DNA of 64,000 nt. Source: Cellulomonas sp. PhB150 (GTDB lineage Bacteria; Actinomycetota; Actinomycetes; Actinomycetales; Cellulomonadaceae). The stretch covers positions 1,240,001 to 1,304,000 of the forward strand of contig NZ_RKHX01000001.1 in assembly GCF_003755175.1 (NCBI RefSeq), written 5' to 3'. Below are positions 41,923 through 49,999 of the stretch, piece after piece. Position 1 is the stretch's first letter, and each line of letters opens with the position of its first letter. The position numbers were made by a program, and so were the translations under genes. The notes under the pieces are model-generated. The model had not been told where the DNA came from. It saw nothing but the letters and a program-made list of their open reading frames with translations, and searched no databases.

Positions 41923-43332
41923 GTGACCTCAGTGGCGGACGGGACGCAGCGGCGGTTCGCCGTCGTGCTGCTCGCCCTGTCCCTCGTGCTCGTCGAGTTC
42001 CTGGCGGGCATGCAGCGCTACCTCTCGCAGACCGTCCTGCCGCTGGTCGCTGCCGACCTGGACGGCGCCGACCTGTACGGGCCGCTCGACGCGGCGGCTC
42101 AGGCGCCGATGTTCCTCATGATCCCCGTCGGGGCGTGGCTGCTCTCGCGCTTCCGGGTGGGTCGGCTGATGGTCACGTTCACCCTGGTCACGATCGCGGG
42201 CGCCGTGCTGTGCGCGACGGCGCAGTCGATGGGTGCGTTCATCGCCGGGACCGCGGTGCGCGCGTTCGCGGCGGGCGCGCTCGCGACGATCGGGATGGGC
42301 GCGATCAGCCGCGGGCTGCCGCCCCGGTACCGCCAGCTCGTGCTGGCCGGGCTGTCGGGCGTCTGGTTGTTCTCCTCTGTGCTCGGTCCGGTGTACGCCG
42401 TCACCGTGGCCTCCGCCCTGAGCTGGCGGTGGGCGATGGTGGCGTACCTGCCGCTGCTGCTCCTCGCCCGGCTGATGACGGCGCGGTACATGCCCGAGCG
42501 CACCGAGGCGGTCCCCGCCGAGCGAGCCCCGTGGGGGTGGGCGGTGGTCCTCGCGGCGGGATCGGCCGTGCTCGCGCTGCCGCTCGGGGCGTGGTCGGCG
42601 CTGGCCGTCGTGCTGGGCGCCGGCCTCATGCTCCGTGCCACTGCCGCCGTGCTGCCCGCCGGGACCTTCCGTGCCCGCGACGGCCGACGTGCCGCGCTCG
42701 GCGCCCTCGGGGTGACCGCAGCGGTGTACTTCGGTGCCACCCTGGTGCTGTCGGTCGTCGCGCACGACGCGTTCGGCCTCGAGGCGACGCGGTACGGGTT
42801 CGTCATCGCCGCGCCCGGGCTGCTGTGGGCGGTGGCCGCGCTGTGGACCGGGACGCACCCGGCGGCCGACCTCGACGCCCTGCGCCGCCGGTTGCACGCA
42901 GGCGGAGCCGTCGTCGCGCTGGGCGTCGCGGCACTGCTCACGACGACGCTCGTCGCCGACCCCGGCACACCGGCGTTCGTCGGCCTCCTTCTCGGGGCGG
43001 CCGCGAGCGGGCTCGGCATGGGGACGCTGTACCCCGACCTGCTGGGGCGCTGCCTGGGCGAGCCGTCGGTCGACGACGGGATCTCGCAGGACCGGATGGC
43101 CGCGGCGGTGGTGCTCGCCGAGTCCGTCGGTCTGGCGCTCGCGAGCACGCACGCCTACACCTGGCTCGGCTCGGGCCTCGGGCTCGTGGACGACCCCGTG
43201 CTCCGCGCCCAGCTGCTCTACGCCGTCCTGCTGCCCCTCGCCGGTGTCATGGTCTGGCGGCTCTCGGCCGCAGCGCGTCCGGGCATGCCGACCGTTCCGT
43301 CGAAGTCCCGCGGCGCACGGCGGCTGCGATGA
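41923..43332 (+). CDS. MFS transporter, drug-efflux-like
   Basis: The 469-residue protein has at least twelve hydrophobic segments; early ones read FAVVLLALSLVLVEFLAG, PMFLMIPVGAWLLSRF and LMVTFTLVTIAGAVL. It is not closely similar to the two MFS proteins upstream. I start at the GTG at 41923 (VTSVADGTQRRF), which fits the leaderless promoter; the TTG at 41887 would lie inside the -35 box. It is 6 bases before fdhD and so belongs to the molybdoenzyme operon. Possible roles are export of a toxic oxyanion or of the enzyme's product; no evidence decides. Confidence 0.8.
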   Translation: MTSVADGTQRRFAVVLLALSLVLVEFLAGMQRYLSQTVLPLVAADLDGADLYGPLDAAAQAPMFLMIPVGAWLLSRFRVGRLMVTFTLVTIAGAVLCATAQSMGAFIAGTAVRAFAAGALATIGMGAISRGLPPRYRQLVLAGLSGVWLFSSVLGPVYAVTVASALSWRWAMVAYLPLLLLARLMTARYMPERTEAVPAERAPWGWAVVLAAGSAVLALPLGAWSALAVVLGAGLMLRATAAVLPAGTFRARDGRRAALGALGVTAAVYFGATLVLSVVAHDAFGLEATRYGFVIAAPGLLWAVAALWTGTHPAADLDALRRRLHAGGAVVALGVAALLTTTLVADPGTPAFVGLLLGAAASGLGMGTLYPDLLGRCLGEPSVDDGISQDRMAAAVVLAESVGLALASTHAYTWLGSGLGLVDDPVLRAQLLYAVLLPLAGVMVWRLSAAARPGMPTVPSKSRGARRLR

Positions 43333-43338
43333 TGGCGT

Positions 43339-44211
43339 ATGGCCAGGATCGTGGTTCGTCGCCAGGTGACACGGATCGAGCTCGGCGCGCCGACGCGGCG
43401 CGCGGAGGACCACCTAGCGGCGGAGGAGCCGCTCGAGATCCGCGTCGGCGGCCGGCCGTTGGTCGTCACCATGCGGACGCCGGGGCACGACGTCGAGCTG
43501 GCCAGCGGGTTCCTCCTCTCGGAGGGAGTCGTCACGGCGCGTGAGCACGTGGCGGCCGCGCGCTACTGCGCCGGAACGGACGACGAGGGCCGCAACACCT
43601 ACAACGTCCTCGACGTCACGCTCGCAACTTCGCTGCCGGCGCCGGCGCTCCAGCGCGCGTTCCCGATCACCTCGGCGTGCGGCGTGTGCGGCAAGACGAG
43701 CATCGACGCGGTCCGCACCCGGTCGCGCTGGACCGTGGCGGACGACGACCTGGTCGTCCCGGCGGACCTGCTCGCCACCCTCCCCGACCGGCTCCGCGAG
43801 CACCAGGCGGTGTTCGACCGGACCGGTGGCCTCCACGCCGCCGGCCTGTTCGACGGCCGCACGGGCGAGCTGCTGGTGCTGCGCGAGGACGTCGGTCGCC
43901 ACAACGCCGTGGACAAGGTGATCGGGTGGGCGCTGACGCAGGGCCGCCTGCCGCTGCGGGGCACCGTGCTGATGGTCTCGGGGCGCTCGTCGTTCGAGCT
44001 CACGCAGAAGGCGCTGATGGCCGGCATCCCGTTCCTCGCCTCGGTCTCGGCACCGTCGTCGCTGGCCGCTGAGCTCGCCCACGAGTCCGGGCTGACGCTC
44101 GTCGGGTTCCTGCGCGGGCCGTCGATGGTGGTCTACGCGAGACCGGACCGGGTGGACGCGTCATCGGCGGTCGAGGCCGTCGCACCGAGCGGACGGGCGG
44201 TCACGGCGTGA
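43339..44211 (+). CDS. fdhD: Formate dehydrogenase sulfurtransferase FdhD
   Basis: FdhD moves sulfur from a cysteine desulfurase to the molybdenum cofactor of formate dehydrogenase-like enzymes and is needed for their activity. The 290-residue protein has EPLEIRVGG near the N-terminus, the essential cysteine pair in SACGVCGK (about residues 113-120), and [15 protein letters not shown] and [18 protein letters not shown], all family hallmarks. Its stop overlaps the start of the molybdoenzyme gene, consistent with maturing that enzyme. Confidence 0.95.
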   Translation: MARIVVRRQVTRIELGAPTRRAEDHLAAEEPLEIRVGGRPLVVTMRTPGHDVELASGFLLSEGVVTAREHVAAARYCAGTDDEGRNTYNVLDVTLATSLPAPALQRAFPITSACGVCGKTSIDAVRTRSRWTVADDDLVVPADLLATLPDRLREHQAVFDRTGGLHAAGLFDGRTGELLVLREDVGRHNAVDKVIGWALTQGRLPLRGTVLMVSGRSSFELTQKALMAGIPFLASVSAPSSLAAELAHESGLTLVGFLRGPSMVVYARPDRVDASSAVEAVAPSGRAVTA

Positions 44212-46502
44212 TGGCCCGCGCGCCCCGCGACGCTCCGGACTCCGAGCAGCTGACCGTCGGCCCGCCCCAGACGCACTCGGTGGGCCTGCCCGCCGTCGCC
44301 AACGCGATGGCGTACGCGCTCGAGGGCATGGGTCCGGCGCGCACGCTCAAGGTCCTGAGCCACCTCAACCAGAAGGACGGCCTCGACTGCATGAGCTGCG
44401 CGTGGCCCGATCCCGGGCACACGGGCCGCGCCGAGTTCTGCGAGAACGGGGCGCGCGCGGTGACCTGGGAGGCGAACCCGCTGACGGTCCCGACGACGTT
44501 CTGGGCCGAGCACCCGGTGACCGACCTGCTGGAGCGGTCCGAGTACTGGCTGGGTCAGCAGGGCAGGCTCGTCGAACCGGTGCACAAGCCGGCGGGCAGC
44601 GACCACTACGTGCCGATCAGCTGGGCGGACGCCTTCGCGCTGGTGGCCGACAGGCTCCGCGGGCTCGACTCGCCCGACCAGGCCGCGTTCTACACGAGCG
44701 GCCGCACGGCCAACGAGACGGCGTTCGTCTACCAGCTGTTCGTGCGCGCGTTCGGCACCAACAACCTGCCCGACTGCTCCAACATGTGCCACGAGTCGAC
44801 GGGCGCCGCGATGGGCGAGACGCTCGGCATCGGGAAGTCGACGATCGCGTACGACGACTTCGCGCAGGCGGACCTGATCATCGTGATGGGCCAGAATCCG
44901 GGCACCAACCACCCCCGCATGCTGACCGCCCTCGAGGCCGCGAAGCGGAACGGCGCCGCCATCGTCACGGTCAACCCGCTGCCGGAGGCCGGCCTGCGGC
45001 GCTACAAGAACCCGCAGACGGTCCGCGGGGTGCTCGGCCGAGGCACCGAGCTCGCGGACCAGTTCGTGCAGATCCGCAGCGGCGGCGACATGGCGCTGCT
45101 GCAGTGGGTCTCGAAGCGGGTCCTCGAGGCCGAGGACCGTCACCCGGGCACCGTCCTCGACCACGAGTTCCTCGCGGAGCACACACTGGGCCTCGACGCG
45201 CTGCGCACGCACCTGGGAGTGCTCGACGAGCAGGAGGTCCTGGCCGCGACGGGCCTGACGATCGCGGAGATGGACGAGCTGGCCGACCGCTACCTGGCCG
45301 CCGACCGCGTGATCATCACCTGGGCGATGGGCATCACGCAGCACCGCAAGGGCGTCGACACCATCAAGGAGATCGTCAACCTCCTCCTGCTGCGCGGGAA
45401 CATCGGCAGGCCCGGCGCAGGGGCCTCCCCCATCCGCGGCCACAGCAACGTGCAGGGCGACCGGACGATGGGCATCTGGGAGCGGATGCCCGAGACGTTC
45501 CTGGAAGCGCTCGCGGCGGAGTTCTCGTTCGCGCCCCCGCGTCGGCACGGGCTCGACTCCGTGGGGTCGATCCAGGCGATGCAGCGCGGCGAGATCAAGG
45601 TCTGGTTCGCGCTCGGCGGCAACCTCGTCGCCGCCATCTCGGACACCGCTGCCGCGGAGGCCGCGATGCGCGGCACCGAGCTGACCGTGCAGGTCTCCAC
45701 CAAGCTGAACCGCTCGCACGCGGTCACCGGCGCCGAGGCCCTCATCCTGCCGACGCTCGGCCGCACGGACGTGGACCTGCAGGCGAGCGGGCCGCAGTTC
45801 GTCTCCGTCGAGGACACCGTGTGCGCGGTGCACGCGACGCACGGCCCGCTGTCGCCGCCGTCCGACACCCTGCTCTCCGAGATCTCGATCGTCACGCGCC
45901 TGGCCCGCGCAGTCCTCGGCGACGACGGCCCCGTCGACTGGGCCGGGTTCGAGCGGGACTACGACGCCATCCGCGCCTCGATCTCTCGCGTCGTGCCCGG
46001 GTTCGAGGACTTCAACGAGCGGATCCGGGTCAAGGGCGGCTTCGTGCTGCCCAACGGTCCACGGGACTCGCGGACGTTCCCGACGGCCACCGGGAAGGCG
46101 ATGATCACGGTGAACGAGCTGGTCCCCGTCGAGTGCCCGCCGGGCCGGCTGATCCTGCAGACGATCCGCTCGCACGACCAGTTCAACACCACCATCTACA
46201 GCCTCAACGACCGCTACCGCGGCATCAGGCACGGCCGCGACGTCGTCTTCGTCAACCCCGACGACCTGCTCGACCTGGGCCTCGCCGACGGCGACCGGGT
46301 GGACGTGTTCAGCGAGTGGCGCGACGAGCCCGACCGCGAGCTGCGCGACCTCCGCGTGGTGGCCTACCCGACCTCGCGGGGGTGCGCCGCGGCGTACTTC
46401 CCCGAGGCCAACGCACTGGTCCCGCTGAGCAGCACCGCGATCGGCAGCAACACCCCCGCGTCCAAGGCCGTCGTCGTGCGACTCGAGAGGCGCGCCCGGT
46501 AG
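44208..46502 (+). CDS. FdhF/YdeP-family molybdopterin oxidoreductase
   Basis: This 764-residue molybdenum bis-MGD enzyme belongs to the FdhF/YdeP group. The N-terminal part has [11 protein letters not shown] and AEFCENGA (Cys61, Cys64, Cys78), then [27 protein letters not shown] and NMCHESTG, whose Cys194 aligns with the molybdenum ligand of formate dehydrogenases. Later motifs [13 protein letters not shown] and [24 protein letters not shown] bind the cofactor. No partner electron-transfer subunit is encoded nearby. It starts at GTG 44208 overlapping fdhD (GTGA); ATG 44211 is equally possible. The substrate may be formate or another small molecule; YdeP homologues are linked to acid resistance. 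The stop abuts the convergent dehydratase gene. Confidence 0.88.
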   Translation: MMARAPRDAPDSEQLTVGPPQTHSVGLPAVANAMAYALEGMGPARTLKVLSHLNQKDGLDCMSCAWPDPGHTGRAEFCENGARAVTWEANPLTVPTTFWAEHPVTDLLERSEYWLGQQGRLVEPVHKPAGSDHYVPISWADAFALVADRLRGLDSPDQAAFYTSGRTANETAFVYQLFVRAFGTNNLPDCSNMCHESTGAAMGETLGIGKSTIAYDDFAQADLIIVMGQNPGTNHPRMLTALEAAKRNGAAIVTVNPLPEAGLRRYKNPQTVRGVLGRGTELADQFVQIRSGGDMALLQWVSKRVLEAEDRHPGTVLDHEFLAEHTLGLDALRTHLGVLDEQEVLAATGLTIAEMDELADRYLAADRVIITWAMGITQHRKGVDTIKEIVNLLLLRGNIGRPGAGASPIRGHSNVQGDRTMGIWERMPETFLEALAAEFSFAPPRRHGLDSVGSIQAMQRGEIKVWFALGGNLVAAISDTAAAEAAMRGTELTVQVSTKLNRSHAVTGAEALILPTLGRTDVDLQASGPQFVSVEDTVCAVHATHGPLSPPSDTLLSEISIVTRLARAVLGDDGPVDWAGFERDYDAIRASISRVVPGFEDFNERIRVKGGFVLPNGPRDSRTFPTATGKAMITVNELVPVECPPGRLILQTIRSHDQFNTTIYSLNDRYRGIRHGRDVVFVNPDDLLDLGLADGDRVDVFSEWRDEPDRELRDLRVVAYPTSRGCAAAYFPEANALVPLSSTAIGSNTPASKAVVVRLERRAR

Positions 46503-46925
46503 CTACGCCAGGCGGACGACCGCCTGCGCCTTGCCCAGCACGCGGGTGGCCTCGACCGAGACCGTCAGGTCGACACGGGCCGTGCCGGCCTCCTCGTCGA
46601 GCGCGCCGATGACGGCGACGACCTCGACGGTGGCCGACCCCGGGTCCGGCACCGGGACCGGCCGCGTGAACCGCACCTGGTAGTCGAGGATCGCGCCGGG
46701 GTCACCGGCCCACTCCGCGACCGGTCCGGCCGCGGCGCCCATCGTCCACATGCCGTGCGCGATGACGCCCGGCAGGCCGACGGCGGTGGCCACGCGCTCG
46801 TTCCAGTGGATCGGGTTGAAGTCACCCGACGCACCGGCGTAGCGGACCAGGCGGGCCCGGTCGACGACGACCTCGGCGCGGGCGACCTCCTGACCGACGG
46901 ACAGGTCGGCGAGGGCGGGGCTCAT
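46503..46925 (-). CDS. MaoC-type (R)-3-hydroxyacyl dehydratase subunit, HadB-like
   Basis: The 140-residue hot-dog-fold protein carries the hydratase motif YAGASGDFNPIHWNE, with the catalytic Asp and His visible, then GVIAHGMWTMG. In mycobacteria the HadB subunit pairs with HadA or HadC to dehydrate acyl-ACP in FAS-II. Its ATG overlaps the stop of the HadA-like gene by 4 bases, so a heterodimer is likely. Mycolic acids are not expected in Cellulomonas-like organisms, so the substrate may be a general acyl thioester. Confidence 0.88.
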   Translation of the reverse strand: MSPALADLSVGQEVARAEVVVDRARLVRYAGASGDFNPIHWNERVATAVGLPGVIAHGMWTMGAAAGPVAEWAGDPGAILDYQVRFTRPVPVPDPGSATVEVVAVIGALDEEAGTARVDLTVSVEATRVLGKAQAVVRLA

Positions 46926-47374
46926 GCGGACTCCTCGGGACGGACGGCCAGCGTGGAGCGGACGGTGGCGACGGGCTCGCCGTCCTCGCTCGCGATCTCC
47001 GCGCGCGTCGAGATCATCGCCAGGCCCGCGCGCTCGACGATCGAGTCGACGTGCAGCACCGTGACCAGGCGGTCGCCGGCACGGATCGGGCGGTGGTGCG
47101 TGAACCGCTCGTCGGCGTGCACCACGCGGCTGAAGTCGATGCCCGCGGCCTCGTCCTCGAACAGCTGGGCCTCGGCGCGCTGCGCGACCACCACGGCGAA
47201 CGTCGGCGGCGCGATGACGTCGGGGTGGCCGAGCGCCTGCGCTGCGGCCGGGTCCGTGTGCGCGGGGTGGCTCGCGCCGACGGCGCCGGCGAACTCCGCG
47301 AGCTTGACGCGGCTCACCTCGTAGACGGCGTTGGGCGGGTACTCGCGCCCCGCGTAGCTCGTGTCGACCGGCAT
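46922..47374 (-). CDS. MaoC N-terminal-type dehydratase subunit, HadA-like (UPF0336)
   Basis: The 150-residue protein from ATG 47374 (MPVDTSYAGREYPPNAVYEV) is a hot-dog-fold half (GHPDVIAPPTFAVVVAQRAE, RVVHADERFTHHRPIRAGDRL) without the catalytic Asp-His pair, as in HadA-type partners that provide substrate specificity. It lies between rpmG and the HadB-like gene, the same order as rpmG2-hadA-hadB in Mycobacterium. The frame to 47410 adds 12 residues without support. Confidence 0.87.
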   Translation of the reverse strand: MPVDTSYAGREYPPNAVYEVSRVKLAEFAGAVGASHPAHTDPAAAQALGHPDVIAPPTFAVVVAQRAEAQLFEDEAAGIDFSRVVHADERFTHHRPIRAGDRLVTVLHVDSIVERAGLAMISTRAEIASEDGEPVATVRSTLAVRPEESA

Positions 47375-47493
47375 CTTTGCTCTCCGTCGTGAGTGGGTGT
47401 CCTGCGCCATCGTGCCGGGAACGACACAGGCACGCCTGCCGGCCGGGGCCGGGGCGTGCCTGGTGTCACTGCAACCCCTGTGCGGGGCTGGGA

Positions 47494-47664
47494 TCAGCGG
47501 GTCTCGCGGTGCACCGTGTGGCGGTTGTCACGCGGGCAGAACTTCTTCATCTCAAGACGGTCGGGGTCGTTCCGACGGTTCTTCTTGGTGATGTAGTTCC
47601 GCTCCTTGCACTCCGTGCACGCGAGCGTGATCTTCGGACGGACGTCCGAGCTCTTGCTGGCCAT
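47494..47664 (-). CDS. rpmG: 50S ribosomal protein L33
   Basis: L33 is a small large-subunit protein near the E-site. The 56-residue product is [20 protein letters not shown], then [20 protein letters not shown] and [16 protein letters not shown]. The first zinc pair (CTEC) is intact but the second is CPRD in place of CPxC, so one of the four usual ligands is missing. It lies 119 bases upstream of the HadA-like gene and directly downstream of tRNA-Met and tRNA-Thr. Confidence 0.95.
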   Translation of the reverse strand: MASKSSDVRPKITLACTECKERNYITKKNRRNDPDRLEMKKFCPRDNRHTVHRETR

Positions 47665-47743
47665 GGTCTTGCCACCTCTCGCGCCGAGGCGCTCGCTTCT
47701 GCTGATCGCAACGCGCCGGCCGACGCGCTGCTTCGTTCCTGGT

Positions 47744-47820
47744 TGGTAGCGGGAGCGGGACTCGAACCCGCGACACCACGATTATGAGCCGTGTGCTCTA
47801 ACCACCTGAGCTACCCCGCC
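47744..47820 (-). tRNA. tRNA-Met (CAT)
   Basis: The cloverleaf has acceptor GGCGGGG pairing with TCCCGCT (two wobble pairs), D-arm TAGCTCAGGTGGTTAGAGC, anticodon loop CTCATAA with anticodon CAT, and T-arm GCGGGTTCGAGTCCCGC. The final CCA appears to be encoded (47744-47746). The D-arm and the paired first base argue for the elongator and not the initiator type. Confidence 0.95.
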
Positions 47821-47871
47821 ACGGGAGCCTCCGACCCCGCGCCTCACGACGCGGGACCGGACACACCACAG

Positions 47872-47944
47872 AGCCCCGAAAGGGAATCGAACCCTTGACC
47901 TTCTCCTTACCATGGAGACGCTCTGCCGACTGAGCTATCGGGGC
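47872..47944 (-). tRNA. tRNA-Thr (GGT)
   Basis: A 73-base cloverleaf is visible: acceptor GCCCCGA with TCGGGGC, D-arm TAGCTCAGTCGGCAGAGC, anticodon stem TCTCC/GGAGA around loop ATGGTAA (anticodon GGT), and T-arm AAGGGTTCGATTCCCTT. It is 51 bases before tRNA-Met on the same strand. Confidence 0.95.
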
Positions 47945-48038
47945 AGCGCGGATTAGGTTACACGGCGACCGGGGTGGACGCGAAATCGGTGCCCGCTCCC
48001 CCTCGGACGCCCGCCCGGCGCCGCGGCCGGGAGGACGA

Positions 48039-48074
48039 CGAAGGGGCGCCCTCCTGGTGGAGAGCGCCCCTTCG
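48039..48074 (-). terminator. Terminator hairpin after tRNA-Tyr
   Basis: Eleven pairs (48039-48049 with 48064-48074), one mismatch and four more pairs close on loop TGGT. It begins 6 bases past the tRNA-Tyr end on the minus strand. Confidence 0.65.
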
Positions 48075-48080
48075 GCAACG

Positions 48081-48162
48081 TGGCGGGTGAGGGATTCGAA
48101 CCCCCGTAGGCGTTGCCAGCTGATTTACAGTCAGCCCCCTTTGGCCACTCGGGTAACCCGCC
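48081..48162 (-). tRNA. tRNA-Tyr (GTA)
   Basis: This 82-base class II tRNA has acceptor GGCGGGT with ACCCGCC, anticodon stem CTGA/TCAG around loop CTGTAAA (anticodon GTA), a long variable arm (CTGGCAACGCCTAC) and T-arm GGGGGTTCGAATCCCTC. CCA is not encoded. Confidence 0.95.
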
Positions 48163-48332
48163 GGGGATGCCGCCTGGAGGACCGCCCCGTTGGGACGGCG
48201 CCGCCGTGGCGTGCCGTGGAAGGATAGCAACACCGGGGCGCCCAGAGCGAAACGGTCATCCACGACGCCAGCCCGCACGAGGACGGGGCGGGCGTGACGA
48301 GCACCAGCCCGGCAGGGCGAAGGAGGACAGTC

Positions 48333-48836
48333 ATGGCGAGCGAAGCGTCGTTCGACGTCGTCAGCAAGGTCGAGCACCAGGAGGTGGACAACGCGCTGAA
48401 CCAGGCCTCGAAGGAGATCGCCCAGCGGTACGACTTCAAGGGCGTCGGCGCGTCGATCGCCTGGAGCGGCGAGAAGATCCTCATGATCGCCAACTCCTCC
48501 GAGCGCGTGCTCGCGGTGCTCGACGTCTTCCAGACCAAGCTCATCAAGCGCGGCATCTCGCTCAAGTCCCTCGACACCGGCGAGGACGGTCCCGAGCCCA
48601 AGCCGTCGGGCAAGGAGTACCGGCTCGAGGCACTCATCAAGGAGGGCCTGAGCAGCGAGACGGCCAAGAAGGTGGCGAAGATCATCCGCGACGAGGGCCC
48701 CAAGGGCGTCAAGACGCAGATCCAGGGCGACGAGCTGCGCGTGACCGGCAAGAGCCGCGACGACCTGCAGGCGGTCATCGCACTCCTCAAGGGGTCGGAC
48801 GTCGACGCCGACCTCCAGTTCACGAACTACCGCTGA
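48333..48836 (+). CDS. yajQ: YajQ family nucleotide-binding protein
   Basis: The 167-residue protein begins [22 protein letters not shown] and has [18 protein letters not shown] and [24 protein letters not shown] at the end, the UPF0234/YajQ hallmarks. The family binds nucleotides, and some members act as cyclic-di-GMP effectors; nothing here shows which role applies. The ATG at 48333 has AGGAGGA 5 bases upstream, so the longer frame from 48294 is rejected. The next gene starts one base after its stop. Confidence 0.95.
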   Translation: MASEASFDVVSKVEHQEVDNALNQASKEIAQRYDFKGVGASIAWSGEKILMIANSSERVLAVLDVFQTKLIKRGISLKSLDTGEDGPEPKPSGKEYRLEALIKEGLSSETAKKVAKIIRDEGPKGVKTQIQGDELRVTGKSRDDLQAVIALLKGSDVDADLQFTNYR

Positions 48837-48837
48837 C

Positions 48838-49500
48838 GTGCGCGTCTTCCAGATCGGTGCGGCCGGCGGCGTGGGCCGCCGGCTCGCGGCCCTGCTGACC
48901 GCGCGCGGCGACGAGGTGACCGGCATGCACCGGCGCCCCGAGCAGGCCGAGGTCATCGCGGCGAGCGGCGCGACGCCCGTCGTCGGCGACCTGGTCGCCG
49001 ACGACGTGCAGGCCCTGGCGGACGCGTTCGCCGGGCACGACGCGGTCGTGTTCTCGGCGGGCGCGCACGGCACGGGCGCCGAGCAGACCAGGCTCATCGA
49101 CGGCGTCGGCCTGCAGAAGGCGGCCGACGCGGCAGCGCTCGCGGGCGTGCCGCGGTTCGTGCTCGTCTCGGTGTTCCCCGAGGCCGGCCGCGGCGCAGGC
49201 GCCGGCGAGGGCTTCGAGCTCTACATGCGGGTCAAGAAGGAGGCCGACGTCTACCTCGTGGCCACCGATCTCGACTGGGTGATCGTCCGCCCGGGGACTC
49301 TCGTCGACGAGCCCGGCGACGGCAACGTCACGGCCGGCCCCGCGATCCCCTACGGCGACGTGCACCGGGACGACGTGGCGGCGTTCATCGCCGCGGCCCT
49401 GCACGAGCCCGCGCTGTCACGGGCGATCGTCGAGCTCACGGACGGCCCCACGCCCGTGGCGGACGCCGTGGCCCGACTGGTCGGGACCACGGCGGCCTGA
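48838..49500 (+). CDS. NAD(P)-binding epimerase/reductase-like protein
   Basis: The 220-residue protein starts from GTG with a Rossmann motif MRVFQIGAAGGVGRRLAALL and resembles the atypical SDR/NmrA-like family (GDLVADDVQALADAFAGHDAVVFSAGA, later LDWVIVRPGTLVDEPG and VHRDDVAAFIAAAL). The substrate is unknown. It follows yajQ with a 1-base gap, so they share a transcript, and converges on the Ohr gene with 6 bases between. Confidence 0.85.
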   Translation: MRVFQIGAAGGVGRRLAALLTARGDEVTGMHRRPEQAEVIAASGATPVVGDLVADDVQALADAFAGHDAVVFSAGAHGTGAEQTRLIDGVGLQKAADAAALAGVPRFVLVSVFPEAGRGAGAGEGFELYMRVKKEADVYLVATDLDWVIVRPGTLVDEPGDGNVTAGPAIPYGDVHRDDVAAFIAAALHEPALSRAIVELTDGPTPVADAVARLVGTTAA

Positions 49501-49506
49501 CGCGAG

Positions 49507-49926
49507 TCAGCCGACGGTGATGTCCAGCTCGACGTCGATGTTGCCGCGGGTCGCGTTCGAGTAGGGGCACATGACGTGCGCCTTGGCGACGAGGTCGTCG
49601 GCGACGTCGGCCTCGACGCCGGGCAGCTCGATGCGGAGCACGACGCCCAGGCCGAAGCCCTCACCGGCGCGGCCCAGGGCGACCTCGGCCGTGACGGAGT
49701 CGTCGGCGAGGGTCACCGAGGCCTGGCGGGCAACCCCCCGCAGCGCGGAGTGGAAGCAGGCCGCGTAGCCCGCGGCGAACAGCTGCTCGGGGTTCAGCGC
49801 ACCGCCCGCGCCGCCCATCTCCTTCGGGATCGCCAGCTGGGCGTCCAGGGTGCCGTCCGACGTGCGGACGCGGCCGTTGCGGCCGTCACCGGTCGAGAGG
49901 GCGGAGGCGGTGTAGATCGGTTCCAC
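49507..49926 (-). CDS. Organic hydroperoxide resistance protein (Ohr/OsmC family)
   Basis: Ohr is a thiol peroxidase that reduces organic hydroperoxides, usually using lipoyl groups. The 139-residue protein has the two redox cysteines Cys57 (YAACFHSAL) and Cys120 (HVMCPYSNATRGN), and Arg/Glu residues (NGRVRTSDG, NPEQLF) that position the thiolate. Length is typical. No OhrR regulator gene is adjacent in the window. Confidence 0.92.
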   Translation of the reverse strand: MEPIYTASALSTGDGRNGRVRTSDGTLDAQLAIPKEMGGAGGALNPEQLFAAGYAACFHSALRGVARQASVTLADDSVTAEVALGRAGEGFGLGVVLRIELPGVEADVADDLVAKAHVMCPYSNATRGNIDVELDITVG

Positions 49927-49999
49927 GATGAGGACTCCTAGCGAGGTGCGGTCAGTACCTCCGGGACAACCGCCCCGCGCTCCCCGATGTTCCGGGCAA

